This document shows positions 1-8,747 of a stretch of 25,434 nt of DNA, piece by piece. A model generated the notes under the pieces. That model ran no database searches. It was not told where the DNA came from and saw nothing but the letters and a program-made list of their open reading frames with translations. Each line of letters begins with the position of its first letter. The stretch's first letter is position 1. Source of the DNA: an uncultured Candidatus Melainabacteria bacterium (GTDB lineage: Bacteria; Cyanobacteriota; Vampirovibrionia; Gastranaerophilales; Gastranaerophilaceae). The position numbers were made by a program, and so were the translations under genes. Location: NCBI GenBank assembly GCA_934699705.1, contig CAKUXD010000027.1, positions 1 to 25,434 of the forward strand, in the 5' to 3' direction.

Positions 1-96
1 GTGGCTTTTTTTTTGCTCGGCAGTGTATGTTCACAAATCTGTAAACCCTATTTTAACAACAGTTCTTTCAAATATAATTTTTTTTTTACAAAATAC

Positions 97-125
97 TTGA
101 AATACAATAAAAAATAGTTTATACT
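97..125 (+). promoter_or_regulatory. sigma70-type promoter of the prepilin-like gene
   Basis: TTGAAA (97-102) and TATACT (120-125) are separated by exactly 17 nt, a near-consensus housekeeping promoter. Transcription would start near 132, giving a leader of about 16 nt that contains the AAGGA ribosome site at 136-140. The remaining upstream sequence (1-96) holds no gene. The GTGGC plus T-run at its very start could be the tail of a terminator cut by the window edge. Confidence 0.6.
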
Positions 126-147
126 GGTAAAAAATAAGGAAAAAGGT

Positions 148-1149
148 ATGAAGAATATTGTGAATACTGAATTACAATCTCGTGGTGGAAGTAAAACTAG
201 CTGTAACGCTACTTTCCCAGATTTTATAAAAAGATTTTTTGAGAGCATAAAAAAGAAATGTTGTGAATTGTCGCTTGTGAATAGTGAACTGACAAATAAT
301 AAACAAACAAATGGCAATAAAGTCGACTCACCACTGTCTTGGATTATTGTTTCACTCAGACAAGTTGCTCATTTCACTAGCGTTGTCATTCGCAAAGATA
401 ATAAAGTCGACTCACCACTCACTACTCACAACTCATTAGTAAAAGCTATCGCTTTCACTCTCGCCGAAACCCTTGTTGTAATGGGCATTATCGGCGTAGT
501 TGCGGCGTTGACTATTCCGAACTTAAACCAATCCACAGGCGATAGAGAAAAAGTTGCAAAAGTAAAAAAAGTTTATTCAAACCTAGAAGACGCTTTCGGT
601 CGTGCAACAGCAGTTTATGGACCTTATGATACGTGGCTTAATGGGTTAAGCACAGATGAAGAAAAAGTAACTCGATTTGGTCAACGTATAACAGAATTTA
701 TGAAGGTATCAAAGAATTGTGGATTAGATGGCACTGGTTGTTTTTCATCATCAGTCCCGACAGACTTAGATGGTGAGAAATTTGATCAGAGTTATGATGA
801 ATTTGGTTATAGAGTTATTTTAGCTGATGGGACATCTGTTCAGTTTATTGTTTGGCCTCTTGCATTTAGAATTCGAGTAGATATCGACGGACCAAACAAG
901 GGTAAAAATCAATACGGAAACGATATTTTTGATTTTTATATGGAGACGGATAGTCTATATAAACCTTCTAACCAAATTGTTCCTTCATATCCCTATGAGG
1001 CTGATGGAGATATTTTTTATGAAGGTAAATATGAAGTTACGGGTTATCTGGGTAATTACGCAACTGCTTGGATAATCAGAAATGGTAATATGGATTACTT
1101 AAAATGTCTTGATGAATTAAATTGGGATACTAAGACAAGTTGTAAGTAA
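148..1149 (+). CDS. type IV pilin-like / pseudopilin-like protein with an extended leader
   Basis: The 333-residue product carries a prepilin N-methylation core at residues 102-125: A|FTLAETLVV followed by GIIGVVAALTIPN, with the conserved Glu at mature position +5 (E107). Such proteins are cleaved by a prepilin peptidase and assemble into type IV pili or type II secretion-like pseudopili. The residue before the cut is Ala102 rather than the usual Gly. The mature part is about 231 residues, with Cys residues and Gly/Asp-rich segments (DGPNKGKNQYGNDIFDF) and a C-terminal AWIIRNGNMDYLKC motif of the kind I associate with gut Melainabacteria prepilins. The leader is odd: 102 residues instead of the usual 6-30, with KVDSPL at 58-63 and again at 86-91. 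ATG 148 has AAGGA 7 nt upstream and a good promoter, and no ATG lies in frame between it and the core. The stop lies 1 bp from the convergent aroE stop. Family certain; assembly partner and function unknown. Confidence 0.85.
   Translation: MKNIVNTELQSRGGSKTSCNATFPDFIKRFFESIKKKCCELSLVNSELTNNKQTNGNKVDSPLSWIIVSLRQVAHFTSVVIRKDNKVDSPLTTHNSLVKAIAFTLAETLVVMGIIGVVAALTIPNLNQSTGDREKVAKVKKVYSNLEDAFGRATAVYGPYDTWLNGLSTDEEKVTRFGQRITEFMKVSKNCGLDGTGCFSSSVPTDLDGEKFDQSYDEFGYRVILADGTSVQFIVWPLAFRIRVDIDGPNKGKNQYGNDIFDFYMETDSLYKPSNQIVPSYPYEADGDIFYEGKYEVTGYLGNYATAWIIRNGNMDYLKCLDELNWDTKTSCK
316..419 (+). repeat. 20-bp direct repeat inside the prepilin leader, with flanking imperfect inverted repeat
   Basis: The 20-mer beginning aataaagtcgac occurs at 316-335 and 400-419, 84 bp apart and in the same reading frame, so both copies encode NKVDSPL. 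It contains the palindrome AGTCGACT. Outside it, 275-287 (TTGTGAATAGTGA) is complementary to 419-431 at 12 of 13 positions. The segment is translated but looks like repeat-derived DNA. Confidence 0.8.
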
Positions 1150-1150
1150 T

Positions 1151-1990
1151 TTATAGAGCTTCTAGTGCAGCTATTTTCATTGTTTGCGTGTCTGGTTTTT
1201 TGTCTGTCCAAATTTCTAGTGCTTTTGCGCCTTGATAAATTAACATATCCAGTCCGTTAACTGTTTTTAAACCTAATTTTTCTGCGTTTTGTAGCAAAAG
1301 TGTTTTTGTTGGATTATAAATAACGTCATAAACTATCGCACTTTTATCCAATTTTTCTAAATCAAGTATTGAAATTGGCATTTGATCCATTGAATTTCCG
1401 CGCATTCCAATCGGTGTACAATTTACTAAAATCGCAAGTTCAGATAAATCCCTAATCACTTGTATTTGATAACTGTTAAATTTAATTTCAGGGAATGAGT
1501 GGCGCATTGAATTTATCATTTCTGACGCATTTATAATGTTTCTTGAAAAATAATTAATTTCTTTTATTCCTGCCTGAATAAGTCCAACTGTTGCGGCTCT
1601 TGAAGCTCCGCCTGTGCCCAAAATACCTGCTTTTTTACCATTTAAGTCTGCATTCTTAGGTAAAGCTGCCCAAAAACCATAAATGTCTGTGTTATAGCCT
1701 TTAAAGCTTTTGTCTGGTAAAATTTTTACTGTATTTGCACACCCCGCAAGGTTCGCAGTTTCATCAAACTCGTTCAAAAATAATGAAATAGGTACTTTTA
1801 AAGGTATTGTTACATTAAATCCGTTATAATTATTTATTCTAAGAAATTTTATGCGTTCAATTAATGTATCTGGCGGTGTTTCCATAATTTCATAAGTTCC
1901 GTCTTCGCCAATTGACTCAAAACCCGCTTTTTGAATTACAGCTGAAAGCGAATGTCCTAAGGGGTATCCGATTAATCCAAGTTTATACAT
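1151..1990 (-). CDS. aroE: shikimate dehydrogenase (NADP+)
   Basis: This enzyme reduces 3-dehydroshikimate to shikimate in cytosolic aromatic amino acid synthesis. The 279-residue product has the SLS shikimate-binding motif (S14, S16), NVTIPLK with catalytic Lys65, CANT (N86), NTD with Asp102, the nucleotide-binding glycine loop GTGGASRA (125-132), and the C-terminal NGLDMLIYQGA helix. The start chosen is ATG at 1990: AAAGGAGG lies at 2007-2000, 9 nt before it, whereas the upstream in-frame TTG (1999) would directly abut the ribosome site. The gene overlaps the topA stop by 8 bp and is the last gene of the lptC operon. Full length for the family. Confidence 0.95.
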   Translation of the reverse strand: MYKLGLIGYPLGHSLSAVIQKAGFESIGEDGTYEIMETPPDTLIERIKFLRINNYNGFNVTIPLKVPISLFLNEFDETANLAGCANTVKILPDKSFKGYNTDIYGFWAALPKNADLNGKKAGILGTGGASRAATVGLIQAGIKEINYFSRNIINASEMINSMRHSFPEIKFNSYQIQVIRDLSELAILVNCTPIGMRGNSMDQMPISILDLEKLDKSAIVYDVIYNPTKTLLLQNAEKLGLKTVNGLDMLIYQGAKALEIWTDKKPDTQTMKIAALEAL

Positions 1991-4247
1991 TTTCTTCAAC
2001 CTCCTTTGAATATTTGCACGTTTTTGATGAACACTCTAGGAATGTTCCTTTTTTTAGAACTTTTTTAACAAGCAATGAACCACAATCAGGGCATTTTTCT
2101 CCTGTCGGTTCGTTCCAAAGCACGAAATCGCAGTCTGGATATTTATTGCAACCGTAGAAAATTTTGCCATATTTTGATTTTCGTTGAACTATTTCACCTT
2201 CTCCGCATTTTGGACAGGTTACACCAGTTGAAACAACAATTCTTTTGCGGTTTTTGCATTCTGTGCATTCAATGTATTTTCCATAAGGTCCGATTTTGTA
2301 AATCATATCAGAACCGCATTTTTCACATTTTTCTTCGCAAACTTCTGGCTCTGCAGTATCTTCTGGTTTTGCGTTTAGTGGCATCATTGTTTTGCATTCA
2401 GGATATCCCGAACAACCTAAAAATTGTGAACCAAATCTGCTTGTACGAACGACCATTTTTTTGCCACAATTAGGACAAGTAATGTCGCTTTCTATGCTAA
2501 TTCTTTCCATGTTCTGTTTTGCGTCTGCGACTGTTTTTACAAATGGCTCATAGAAATCTTTTAAAACTTTGTCTGAAGTTGCTTTTTTATCCGCAATTTC
2601 GTCAAGTTTTGTTTCCATGCCAGCCGTAAATTCATAATCCATAATATTTTTAAAGTGTTCTACGAGTTGTTTTGAAACAGTTCTACCCAAAAGAGTTGGT
2701 GCTAGAGCTTTTTCAATTTTTTCCACGTATCCTTTTGATTGAATTTTTGTAATGATAGGCGCGTAAGTTGATGGACGCCCAATACCATGTTCTTCAAGAG
2801 CTTTAACCAATGAGGCTTCACTATATCTTGGAGGTGGTTGTGTAAAATGTTGTTTTGGATTGATTTTTTTACATTTTAGTACATCACCTTTTTTCATTTC
2901 AGGAATAGATTTTTTTGCACTTTCTTCATCTTCAGAATATAGTTTTAAAAATCCGTCAAAGATTACAGAACTTGTTCCAGCTTTAAATGTGTAATCGCCA
3001 GCATTTATATCAATTGAAGTATTCGAGATAGATGCGTTTTGCATTTGTGAGGACATAAATCTGTCCCAAATAAGTTTGTACAAGCGATATTGTTCGTTTG
3101 TAAGATGTGATTTTAAACTCTGCGGGGTACGTTCAGGATAAGACGGTCTAATAGCTTCGTGAGCGTCTTGTACGTTCTTTTTACCCGCTTTTATGTAGTT
3201 ATTTGGCGTATCTGGATAATATTTTTCGCCGTAAGTGTTAATAATAAAATCTTTTGCAGAGGCTTGTGCATCGTCAGAAATACGTACAGAATCGGTTCTC
3301 ATATACGTGATAAGACCAACTGCGCCGTCTGAACCTAAATCAATACCTTCGTATAGTTTTTGGGCAATTTGCATTGTTTTGGCAACGCCATAACCTAGTT
3401 TTGAAGATGCTTCACGTTGTAGAGTCGAGGTTATAAACGGTGGTGAAGGTTTTCTAGTCGTTTCTCTGTTTGTAATTTTGTCAACAATAAATTCTGTTGA
3501 TTTATCATTTAGATATTCAACAATTTTATTGGAGTCGTCTTCATTTGTAATTTCTATTTTTTTGTTTTTATATTTTTGTAATTCAGCTTCAAATGTAGCT
3601 TTTTCCTTTGATAATTCGGCTGAAATTGTCCAATATTCAACTGGCTTGAAGGCTTCAATTTCATCTTCTCTTTCACAAATCATGCGCAAGGCTACGGATT
3701 GAACTCTACCTGCTGAAAGGTGGTTATTTCTTAGCTTTTCCCATAATACTGGACTTATTTTGTAACCTACAAGTCTGTCTAATATTTGACGTGTTTGTTG
3801 AGCTTTAACCTTGTCTAAATCAATTTGTCGAGGGTTTTCAACGGCATGTTTTACCGCCTTTGGAGTAATTTCGTTAAACTCTATTCTTTGAATTTTGTCG
3901 TCATCAACTTTCAATACTTGACGAACATGCCAGGCTATTGCTTCACCTTCGCGATCGGGGTCGGAAGCTAAATAAACTTTCGCACATTTTTTTGCTATTT
4001 CGTTTAGTTTGTCAACAACCTTTTTCTTTTCAGGTATAACAACAAAACTTGGTTCGAAATTTTTTGCTACATCAAATCCTAAGACATTTTTTGGAAAATC
4101 TCTTATATGTCCAAAACTGGCTTCAATCGTGTAGTTCTCTCCTAAAATCTTTTTGATGGTCTTAGATTTTGCAGGTGATTCGACTATTATTAGTGCTTTT
4201 TCATTATTTTTTGTTGATTTTTTCTCTTTTGTTGCTGTTTTTACCAT
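1983..4247 (-). CDS. topA: DNA topoisomerase I (type IA)
   Basis: The enzyme relaxes negatively supercoiled DNA by single-strand passage. The 754-residue product begins with a short Lys-rich tail, then the TOPRIM domain (IIVESPAKSKT with Glu23; DPDREGE with D96, D98, E100). The catalytic tyrosine is Tyr315 in LITYMRTDS. The C-terminal third carries four Cys4 zinc ribbons, starting CPNCG, CEKCG, CPKCG and CPDCG. Three to four ribbons are normal for bacterial TopA. ATG 4247 is preceded by AAAAGG and lies 2 nt after the dprA stop. dprA-topA adjacency is common in bacteria. Assignment secure. Confidence 0.97.
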   Translation of the reverse strand: MVKTATKEKKSTKNNEKALIIVESPAKSKTIKKILGENYTIEASFGHIRDFPKNVLGFDVAKNFEPSFVVIPEKKKVVDKLNEIAKKCAKVYLASDPDREGEAIAWHVRQVLKVDDDKIQRIEFNEITPKAVKHAVENPRQIDLDKVKAQQTRQILDRLVGYKISPVLWEKLRNNHLSAGRVQSVALRMICEREDEIEAFKPVEYWTISAELSKEKATFEAELQKYKNKKIEITNEDDSNKIVEYLNDKSTEFIVDKITNRETTRKPSPPFITSTLQREASSKLGYGVAKTMQIAQKLYEGIDLGSDGAVGLITYMRTDSVRISDDAQASAKDFIINTYGEKYYPDTPNNYIKAGKKNVQDAHEAIRPSYPERTPQSLKSHLTNEQYRLYKLIWDRFMSSQMQNASISNTSIDINAGDYTFKAGTSSVIFDGFLKLYSEDEESAKKSIPEMKKGDVLKCKKINPKQHFTQPPPRYSEASLVKALEEHGIGRPSTYAPIITKIQSKGYVEKIEKALAPTLLGRTVSKQLVEHFKNIMDYEFTAGMETKLDEIADKKATSDKVLKDFYEPFVKTVADAKQNMERISIESDITCPNCGKKMVVRTSRFGSQFLGCSGYPECKTMMPLNAKPEDTAEPEVCEEKCEKCGSDMIYKIGPYGKYIECTECKNRKRIVVSTGVTCPKCGEGEIVQRKSKYGKIFYGCNKYPDCDFVLWNEPTGEKCPDCGSLLVKKVLKKGTFLECSSKTCKYSKEVEENV

Positions 4248-4249
4248 GG

Positions 4250-5332
4250 TTAAGCCTTTTGATACCTATCCCCTTCTACCTGTTTTATTATGCCTTTAAG
4301 CTCTAATGTTGTCAAGCATGTCAACAAATCTTCAGTTTTTAAATCAGTTTCTTTTTGAATACTGTCAAAGACTTTAGCTTCAATTTCAAGTGTATTTACA
4401 ATTTTATTTTCATCTTCGGTGAGATTATCAAAAATTAATTTTTGTTGTTCTGGTAATTTTATTTCCCAGTTTAAAGCATTCAATATGTCAGCGCCTTCAG
4501 TTACAAGAGTTGCGCCGTTTTTTAGCAAATTGTATATACCTTTTGTGTTCGGATTTGTGATTAACCCTGGAACGCACATCAATTCTCTGTTTTGGTCTAG
4601 GGTTAAGTTTGCGCTAATTAAAGCCCCGCTTTTTAATGCTGCTTCTACAACCAATGTCCCATAGCTTAAACCAGTAACAATTCGATTTCGTTCTGGAAAA
4701 TGAAATTTTAGAGGCTCAATTGTCGGATAATATTCCGTTAATATTGCCCCTGCGCCATTTTCTATCATTTTATATAGTTCACGATTGCTTTCAGGGTAAA
4801 CAAAATCGAAACCACTTGCGATGACACCTATTGTTTTTAAATTATTTTCTATTGCATTATAATGTGCAGTTGTGTCTATTCCGCTTGCAAGTCCTGAAAC
4901 AATACAGATATCTGTGTTTGCAAGCCCTTTTAAGATTACCTTTAATGCTTCTTTTCCATTGAATGACGCTTTTCTTGATCCTACGATAGCTACTGTTTTT
5001 TCAAGATTGCAAGACGTCAAATCGCCTTTTACATACAATACTGCTGGTGGATTTGCAATTTCTTTGAGCATTTTAGGGTATTTTGGATTTTCATAAGTTA
5101 TAAAATCAATGTCATTATTTGTTACATAAGATAAAATTTTTTCTAAATTAAGTTTATCTCTAATATTCAAAAATTTGTCGGCTTTTTTCTTTGTTATTCC
5201 TTCAATTTGGTATAATTCGTTTTGAGTTGCCCAAAAAGCTCTTTCAATATTATTGAAATGTTTATAAAGTGCAAGGATAAATGCGCTACCTAGTTCTTCA
5301 ACGCTTGATAAGCCAATCCAAAATTTGTCCAT
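4250..5332 (-). CDS. dprA: DNA-processing protein DprA (DNA uptake / RecA loader)
   Basis: DprA binds incoming single-stranded DNA during natural transformation and loads RecA on it. The 360-residue product has an N-terminal helix-hairpin-helix/SAM-like part (about 1-60, including QIEGITKKKADKFL), the Rossmann-type DprA core (VAIVGSRKAS, IVSGLASGIDTTAH, FHFPERNRIV, GTLVVEA, CVPG) and a C-terminal winged-helix region (about 305-360). The start is set at ATG 5332, where TAATG joins it to the TPR gene stop and AGAAAGG sits 7 nt upstream. A longer frame from ATG 5350 has no ribosome site. All core motifs are intact, so natural competence is possible, but no uptake machinery is in the window apart from the pilin-like gene. 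Confidence 0.94.
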   Translation of the reverse strand: MDKFWIGLSSVEELGSAFILALYKHFNNIERAFWATQNELYQIEGITKKKADKFLNIRDKLNLEKILSYVTNNDIDFITYENPKYPKMLKEIANPPAVLYVKGDLTSCNLEKTVAIVGSRKASFNGKEALKVILKGLANTDICIVSGLASGIDTTAHYNAIENNLKTIGVIASGFDFVYPESNRELYKMIENGAGAILTEYYPTIEPLKFHFPERNRIVTGLSYGTLVVEAALKSGALISANLTLDQNRELMCVPGLITNPNTKGIYNLLKNGATLVTEGADILNALNWEIKLPEQQKLIFDNLTEDENKIVNTLEIEAKVFDSIQKETDLKTEDLLTCLTTLELKGIIKQVEGDRYQKA

Positions 5333-6105
5333 TATAAACCTTTCTGACATTTTATTCTGTCAATAAGTTTTTGAACTGTCTCTTTTTCTTCATCAGGAAT
5401 ATCAAATTTTGTATAATCTTCAAAATATTCAATCGCATCATCAAAATCGCCACGAGCCATAAATAGCATGCCTAATTTTTTGAATGCTGGGTGAAAATGG
5501 TTGTTTACTGCCGTTGATTTTAAATAGTTTGAAATCGCTTTGTCTATTTCGTCATTTGCTTCGTATGCTTCGGCTAAATAAAAATAGATAAGTTCGTTTT
5601 GATCTTTAAATTCTAAAATATTTTCAAAGTTAGAAATTGCAGCTTCCCAGTTGCCCATATCAAAATAAATTCTTGCTAAATCGTAATAAGCATCATAGTT
5701 TTCAGGTTCTAATTCAAGTATTTTATCTAGTTCATCAATCGCCAAATCCTGTTGAGCATCTTCCATTAGAATTCTTGCTAAATAGTGCGGAATTACTGTG
5801 TTTTCAGGAAGTGCGATTTCTCCAGCTCTAAGGCAGTCTATCGCAAATGCAATTTCTTTTTGTCTATAATAAACGTCAGACATGTTTAAATAAATTTGTG
5901 GAAGATTAGGATTTAATTCAAGTGCTTTTTTTAAGTATTTTTCGGCGTTTTGGTAATCGTTTAAATTAGAATAAGAAACGCCAATATTGTTAAAAATTTC
6001 TGCGCTTTCGTCTTCGTTTTCTAACACAACTTGAAATGCGTCAATAGCTTCTTTGTACTGTCTGTTTTTGAATAAATCAAGCGCTTTATCAAGATTTTCT
6101 GACAT
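5332..6105 (-). CDS. TPR-repeat protein
   Basis: The 257-residue product is built almost wholly of tetratricopeptide repeats, about six, for example AIDAFQVVLENEDESAEIFNN, NAEKYLKKALELNPNLPQIYL and AISNFENILEFKDQNELIYFY. There is no signal peptide or membrane segment, so it should be a cytosolic scaffold. It overlaps the lptA stop by 1 nt (TAATG) and the dprA start by 1 nt, so translation is probably coupled on both sides. AGAGGAT lies 9 nt before its ATG. Its location between lptA and dprA suggests a partner for one of them, but the sequence does not show which. Confidence 0.85.
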   Translation of the reverse strand: MSENLDKALDLFKNRQYKEAIDAFQVVLENEDESAEIFNNIGVSYSNLNDYQNAEKYLKKALELNPNLPQIYLNMSDVYYRQKEIAFAIDCLRAGEIALPENTVIPHYLARILMEDAQQDLAIDELDKILELEPENYDAYYDLARIYFDMGNWEAAISNFENILEFKDQNELIYFYLAEAYEANDEIDKAISNYLKSTAVNNHFHPAFKKLGMLFMARGDFDDAIEYFEDYTKFDIPDEEKETVQKLIDRIKCQKGL

Positions 6106-7070
6106 TAATTGTTATCCTCTATTGAATTTGATTTAATATTTTTAATTACTGTTCTAGTGTTGCCTTCAGCGTAAAAATCTTTTGGTTTTAGCATAAGTTT
6201 GATTTTGTCTGCATAAATAGTTTTTTCTTGTTGATTAATTAAAGAACGACCAGTAAAGTAGATTTCGTTAAATTTGTTTGTTTTTGTATCAGGAAATACT
6301 GATAATTTTGGACCTTTTGCGTAGTAATCATCAAACCAAACTTGAACATTTCCGCCAGCAGTAAAGGTATTTGCTTTTTTGCTGTATTGTTGGTAGCGTC
6401 CTTTGATTGTTAAAGGTTTTCCGTCGTCCATTTCGGTATGCGACATCGTGTTCCCTTCTGCAAAAAGTTCTTCTTTTACAGTATCATAAGAAAAATGGTC
6501 TGCTTCCGCGTTGTGAACTTTTTCTTTAACTTTTGCATTACCGAATAAATCAATTTTCTTTAAATCACCTTTATTATCTGTTTTGATAACGGCTTTGTCT
6601 GAGAAGGTTTCAAGTTCTTGATATTTGATGATTACGCCACCAAGAGCCGTCATAACATTTGTTTTTGTGTCGTATTCTTGTGTATCTGCAGTTATAACCG
6701 CAATAGGCGTTTTTCCTTCAGTAATTATTGTTTGAGTGTCGCCTTCTGCTCGCACAACCTTTGTGATTAATGACATTTTCAAAATGTTGGCTTTAACTTC
6801 ACGCTTTTTATTGTTTTTTATTTGGTAAGCATAAGGTTTGTCGTAAAATGTTGCAGTATCTAGTTTGTTGTTTTTTGTAACAGAAATGTCTGCTTTTTCA
6901 CCAACAATGTTTATGTCATCTAGTGATACTTTTACATCGCCTTCAATTTTAATTTTATTTTCTTTTTCGTTATAACTTTGTGTTTTTGAATCAATAACTA
7001 AATCTGAAGCTATTGCTATTGTTGAAAAACATACCATTATTAGTGTTGTTATTAAAAGTCCTTTTTTCAT
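6105..7070 (-). CDS. lptA: LptA/OstA-like periplasmic lipopolysaccharide transport protein
   Basis: LptA-type proteins form the periplasmic bridge that carries lipopolysaccharide to the outer membrane. The 321-residue product starts with a classical signal peptide (hydrophobic residues 5-18, likely cut after AIA at 19-21). It then shows repeated OstA/LptA beta-jellyroll strands of the type KIKIEGDVKVSLDDINIVGEKADISV, KTNVMTALGGVIIKY and KANTFTAGGNVQVWFDDYYAKG, enough for more than one OstA unit. It is longer than E. coli LptA (185 residues). ATG overlaps the lptC stop as ATGA. The lptB/F/G/D partners are not in this window. The symbol rests on fold and lptC adjacency. Confidence 0.85.
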   Translation of the reverse strand: MKKGLLITTLIMVCFSTIAIASDLVIDSKTQSYNEKENKIKIEGDVKVSLDDINIVGEKADISVTKNNKLDTATFYDKPYAYQIKNNKKREVKANILKMSLITKVVRAEGDTQTIITEGKTPIAVITADTQEYDTKTNVMTALGGVIIKYQELETFSDKAVIKTDNKGDLKKIDLFGNAKVKEKVHNAEADHFSYDTVKEELFAEGNTMSHTEMDDGKPLTIKGRYQQYSKKANTFTAGGNVQVWFDDYYAKGPKLSVFPDTKTNKFNEIYFTGRSLINQQEKTIYADKIKLMLKPKDFYAEGNTRTVIKNIKSNSIEDNN

Positions 7071-7699
7071 TGAAACAAGTTCCCCTTTTTGTGATTTCCG
7101 TTTTTATCAAATATTTTTGAAGTTGTATTACCTTTTAGTTTGAAATGGCTATAATCTGAACTTATAATAACTTCTTCGCCTGTTGCAACAAATTCACCAT
7201 TTCTGTTTATTTGAATATTACCTTCTGCGATAATATCTTTATCAGAGCCTGACCAAACCAGTCTATCGGCTTTTAAAGATGTTCCGTCTTTTAAAACTAT
7301 GTATGTATTGTTATATAAAATAATTTGTTTCTTTTCTTCGTTGTAAGTACCTTGAGAGGATTCAAAACTCATTGCAACTTCGTTATCTCTATAGAAATTG
7401 CCGACTACATTGCTAAGTATTGCGATTTTTTCTTTATTATTGTAACTACCTGTTTCTCCATAAATTTCCCAGTATTTGGTATCATTTTTTGTTTCAGTTA
7501 AAATCATGCCTGAAACATCAAGTTCTTGGTGATTGTTTTGTCCTTTAACCTGAGAACGAGAAAAGCCGTTAGTCAAAAATCCTGCGCTGAAAAACGCCCA
7601 TAGCAGGATTAAACCTAAAACTAAGAAGACTGCTATGTAAGCTTTTTTCTTAGCGTTAAGGTTTTTTAATTTTCTTAAATATACTAAAAATCTTTTCAT
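7067..7699 (-). CDS. lptC: LptC-like inner-membrane lipopolysaccharide transport protein
   Basis: LptC takes lipopolysaccharide from the LptBFG transporter and passes it to LptA. The 210-residue product has a basic N-terminus, one membrane anchor at about residues 19-38 (YIAVFLVLGLILLWAFFSAG), and a periplasmic beta-jellyroll (SGMILTETKNDTKYWEIYGETGSYNNKEK ending GNTTSKIFDKNG), the YrbK/LptC layout. It is the first gene of the minus-strand operon. ATG 7699 is preferred to ATG 7717: neither has a ribosome site, but TGATAGAAT ends 8 nt before 7699, so the mRNA may start at or near this ATG. Confidence 0.85.
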   Translation of the reverse strand: MKRFLVYLRKLKNLNAKKKAYIAVFLVLGLILLWAFFSAGFLTNGFSRSQVKGQNNHQELDVSGMILTETKNDTKYWEIYGETGSYNNKEKIAILSNVVGNFYRDNEVAMSFESSQGTYNEEKKQIILYNNTYIVLKDGTSLKADRLVWSGSDKDIIAEGNIQINRNGEFVATGEEVIISSDYSHFKLKGNTTSKIFDKNGNHKKGNLFQ

Positions 7700-7707
7700 A
7701 TATATAA

Positions 7708-7716
7708 ATTCTATCA
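7708..7716 (-). promoter_or_regulatory. extended -10 promoter of the lptC operon
   Basis: On the minus strand the sequence reads TGATAGAAT, a TGn extended -10 box, 8 nt before the lptC ATG at 7699. No good -35 hexamer is seen 16-18 nt upstream. Transcription would begin within a few bases of the start codon, leaving no room for a ribosome site. Confidence 0.5.
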
Positions 7717-7794
7717 TGAACTATTTATTTATATTATTTTGTTAAGAATTTATGAATAATTTTTTATATATTCTCAAAATTTATTCCTTTGATT

Positions 7795-7800
7795 TATAAT
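7795..7800 (+). promoter_or_regulatory. probable -10 box of dapA
   Basis: A perfect TATAAT lies 24 nt upstream of the dapA ATG, followed by AGGAGG at 7811-7816. The -35 region (about 7771-7777, TTCTCAA) is poor. The divergent lptC promoter lies about 80 bp to the left, so the two may share upstream control. Confidence 0.5.
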
Positions 7801-7823
7801 TAAATAAGTAAGGAGGAAAATTT

Positions 7824-8717
7824 ATGACTGTTAAATTTGATGCAGGTGAAGTTATTACAGCTATGGTAACACCTTTCACAAAAGAAGGCGATGTTGATTA
7901 CGATAAAGCAGGCGAATTAGCTTCATACTTATTAGATAATGGCTCAGATTCAATTCTTGTTGCGGCAACAACAGGAGAATGCCCAACTTTAACCCATGAA
8001 GAAGAATCTGAATTGCTAAGTACTGTAAAACGTGCGGTTCGTAATGAATGTAAAGTTATTATGGCTGCGGGTTCTAATTCAACTAAGGAAGCTATAAAAT
8101 ATGCAAAAAATGCGGAAAAAGAAGGTGCTGATGCAATTCTTACCGTTGCACCATATTACAATAAACCTTCGCAAGATGGATTGAAAGCTCACTTTGGTGC
8201 TATTGCACAAGCTGTCAATATTCCAGTTATTTTATATAATATTCCATCACGTACTGGTGTTAATATTGAGCCTGAAACGGTTAAATATTTAGCTGAAAAA
8301 TATGAAAATATTGTTGCGATTAAACAAAGTTATCCTGATTTAGATAAAGTTTCTGAAATGAGAGATTTGTGTCCAAAAGATTTTCAAATTTACTCAGGCG
8401 ATGATAGTTTAACTTTACCGATGATGGCTTTAGGTGCAAAAGGGGTTGTTTCTGTTGCATCACACATCTATGGTGAAGAAATTAAATCTATGATTGATGA
8501 TTTTAAATCGGGAGATGTAAAATCTGCATTAAATATGCACATGATTTTATATCCTATGTTTAAAAAATTGTTCATGGCTCCAAATCCAGTACCAGTAAAA
8601 GCTGCTTTGTCAAAAACTGGAATTATTAAAGATTATGTAAGATTACCTTTAGTAATTTTGAATTATGAGCAAAAAGCTGAATTGTTTTCAGTTATGGATT
8701 CAATTGAAAAAGAATAG
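7824..8717 (+). CDS. dapA: 4-hydroxy-tetrahydrodipicolinate synthase
   Basis: DapA condenses pyruvate with aspartate semialdehyde, the committed step toward diaminopimelate and lysine, and works in the cytosol. The 297-residue product shows the whole family pattern: the TTGE loop (T49, T50), APYYNKPSQDGL, Tyr138 in ILYNIPSRTG, Arg143, the Schiff-base Lys167 in VAIKQS, and YSGDDSLTLPMMALGAKGVVSV. Length is standard. AGGAGG sits 7 nt before ATG. It stands between the divergent lpt operon and secDF and probably has its own promoter. No strong terminator follows it. Confidence 0.97.
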   Translation: MTVKFDAGEVITAMVTPFTKEGDVDYDKAGELASYLLDNGSDSILVAATTGECPTLTHEEESELLSTVKRAVRNECKVIMAAGSNSTKEAIKYAKNAEKEGADAILTVAPYYNKPSQDGLKAHFGAIAQAVNIPVILYNIPSRTGVNIEPETVKYLAEKYENIVAIKQSYPDLDKVSEMRDLCPKDFQIYSGDDSLTLPMMALGAKGVVSVASHIYGEEIKSMIDDFKSGDVKSALNMHMILYPMFKKLFMAPNPVPVKAALSKTGIIKDYVRLPLVILNYEQKAELFSVMDSIEKE

Positions 8718-8747
8718 CCCTGTTGGGTTATCCTAAATTTATTATTT

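Noticed and set aside
48..317. An 89-codon minus-strand frame opposite the prepilin leader.
   Set aside because: Very Phe/Leu/Ser-rich from A-tracts on the other strand, no start signal, and it overlaps the mapped promoter.
8718..8735. Possible terminator after dapA (CCCTGTTGGG).
   Set aside because: The stem is only 3 bp and lacks a following T-run.
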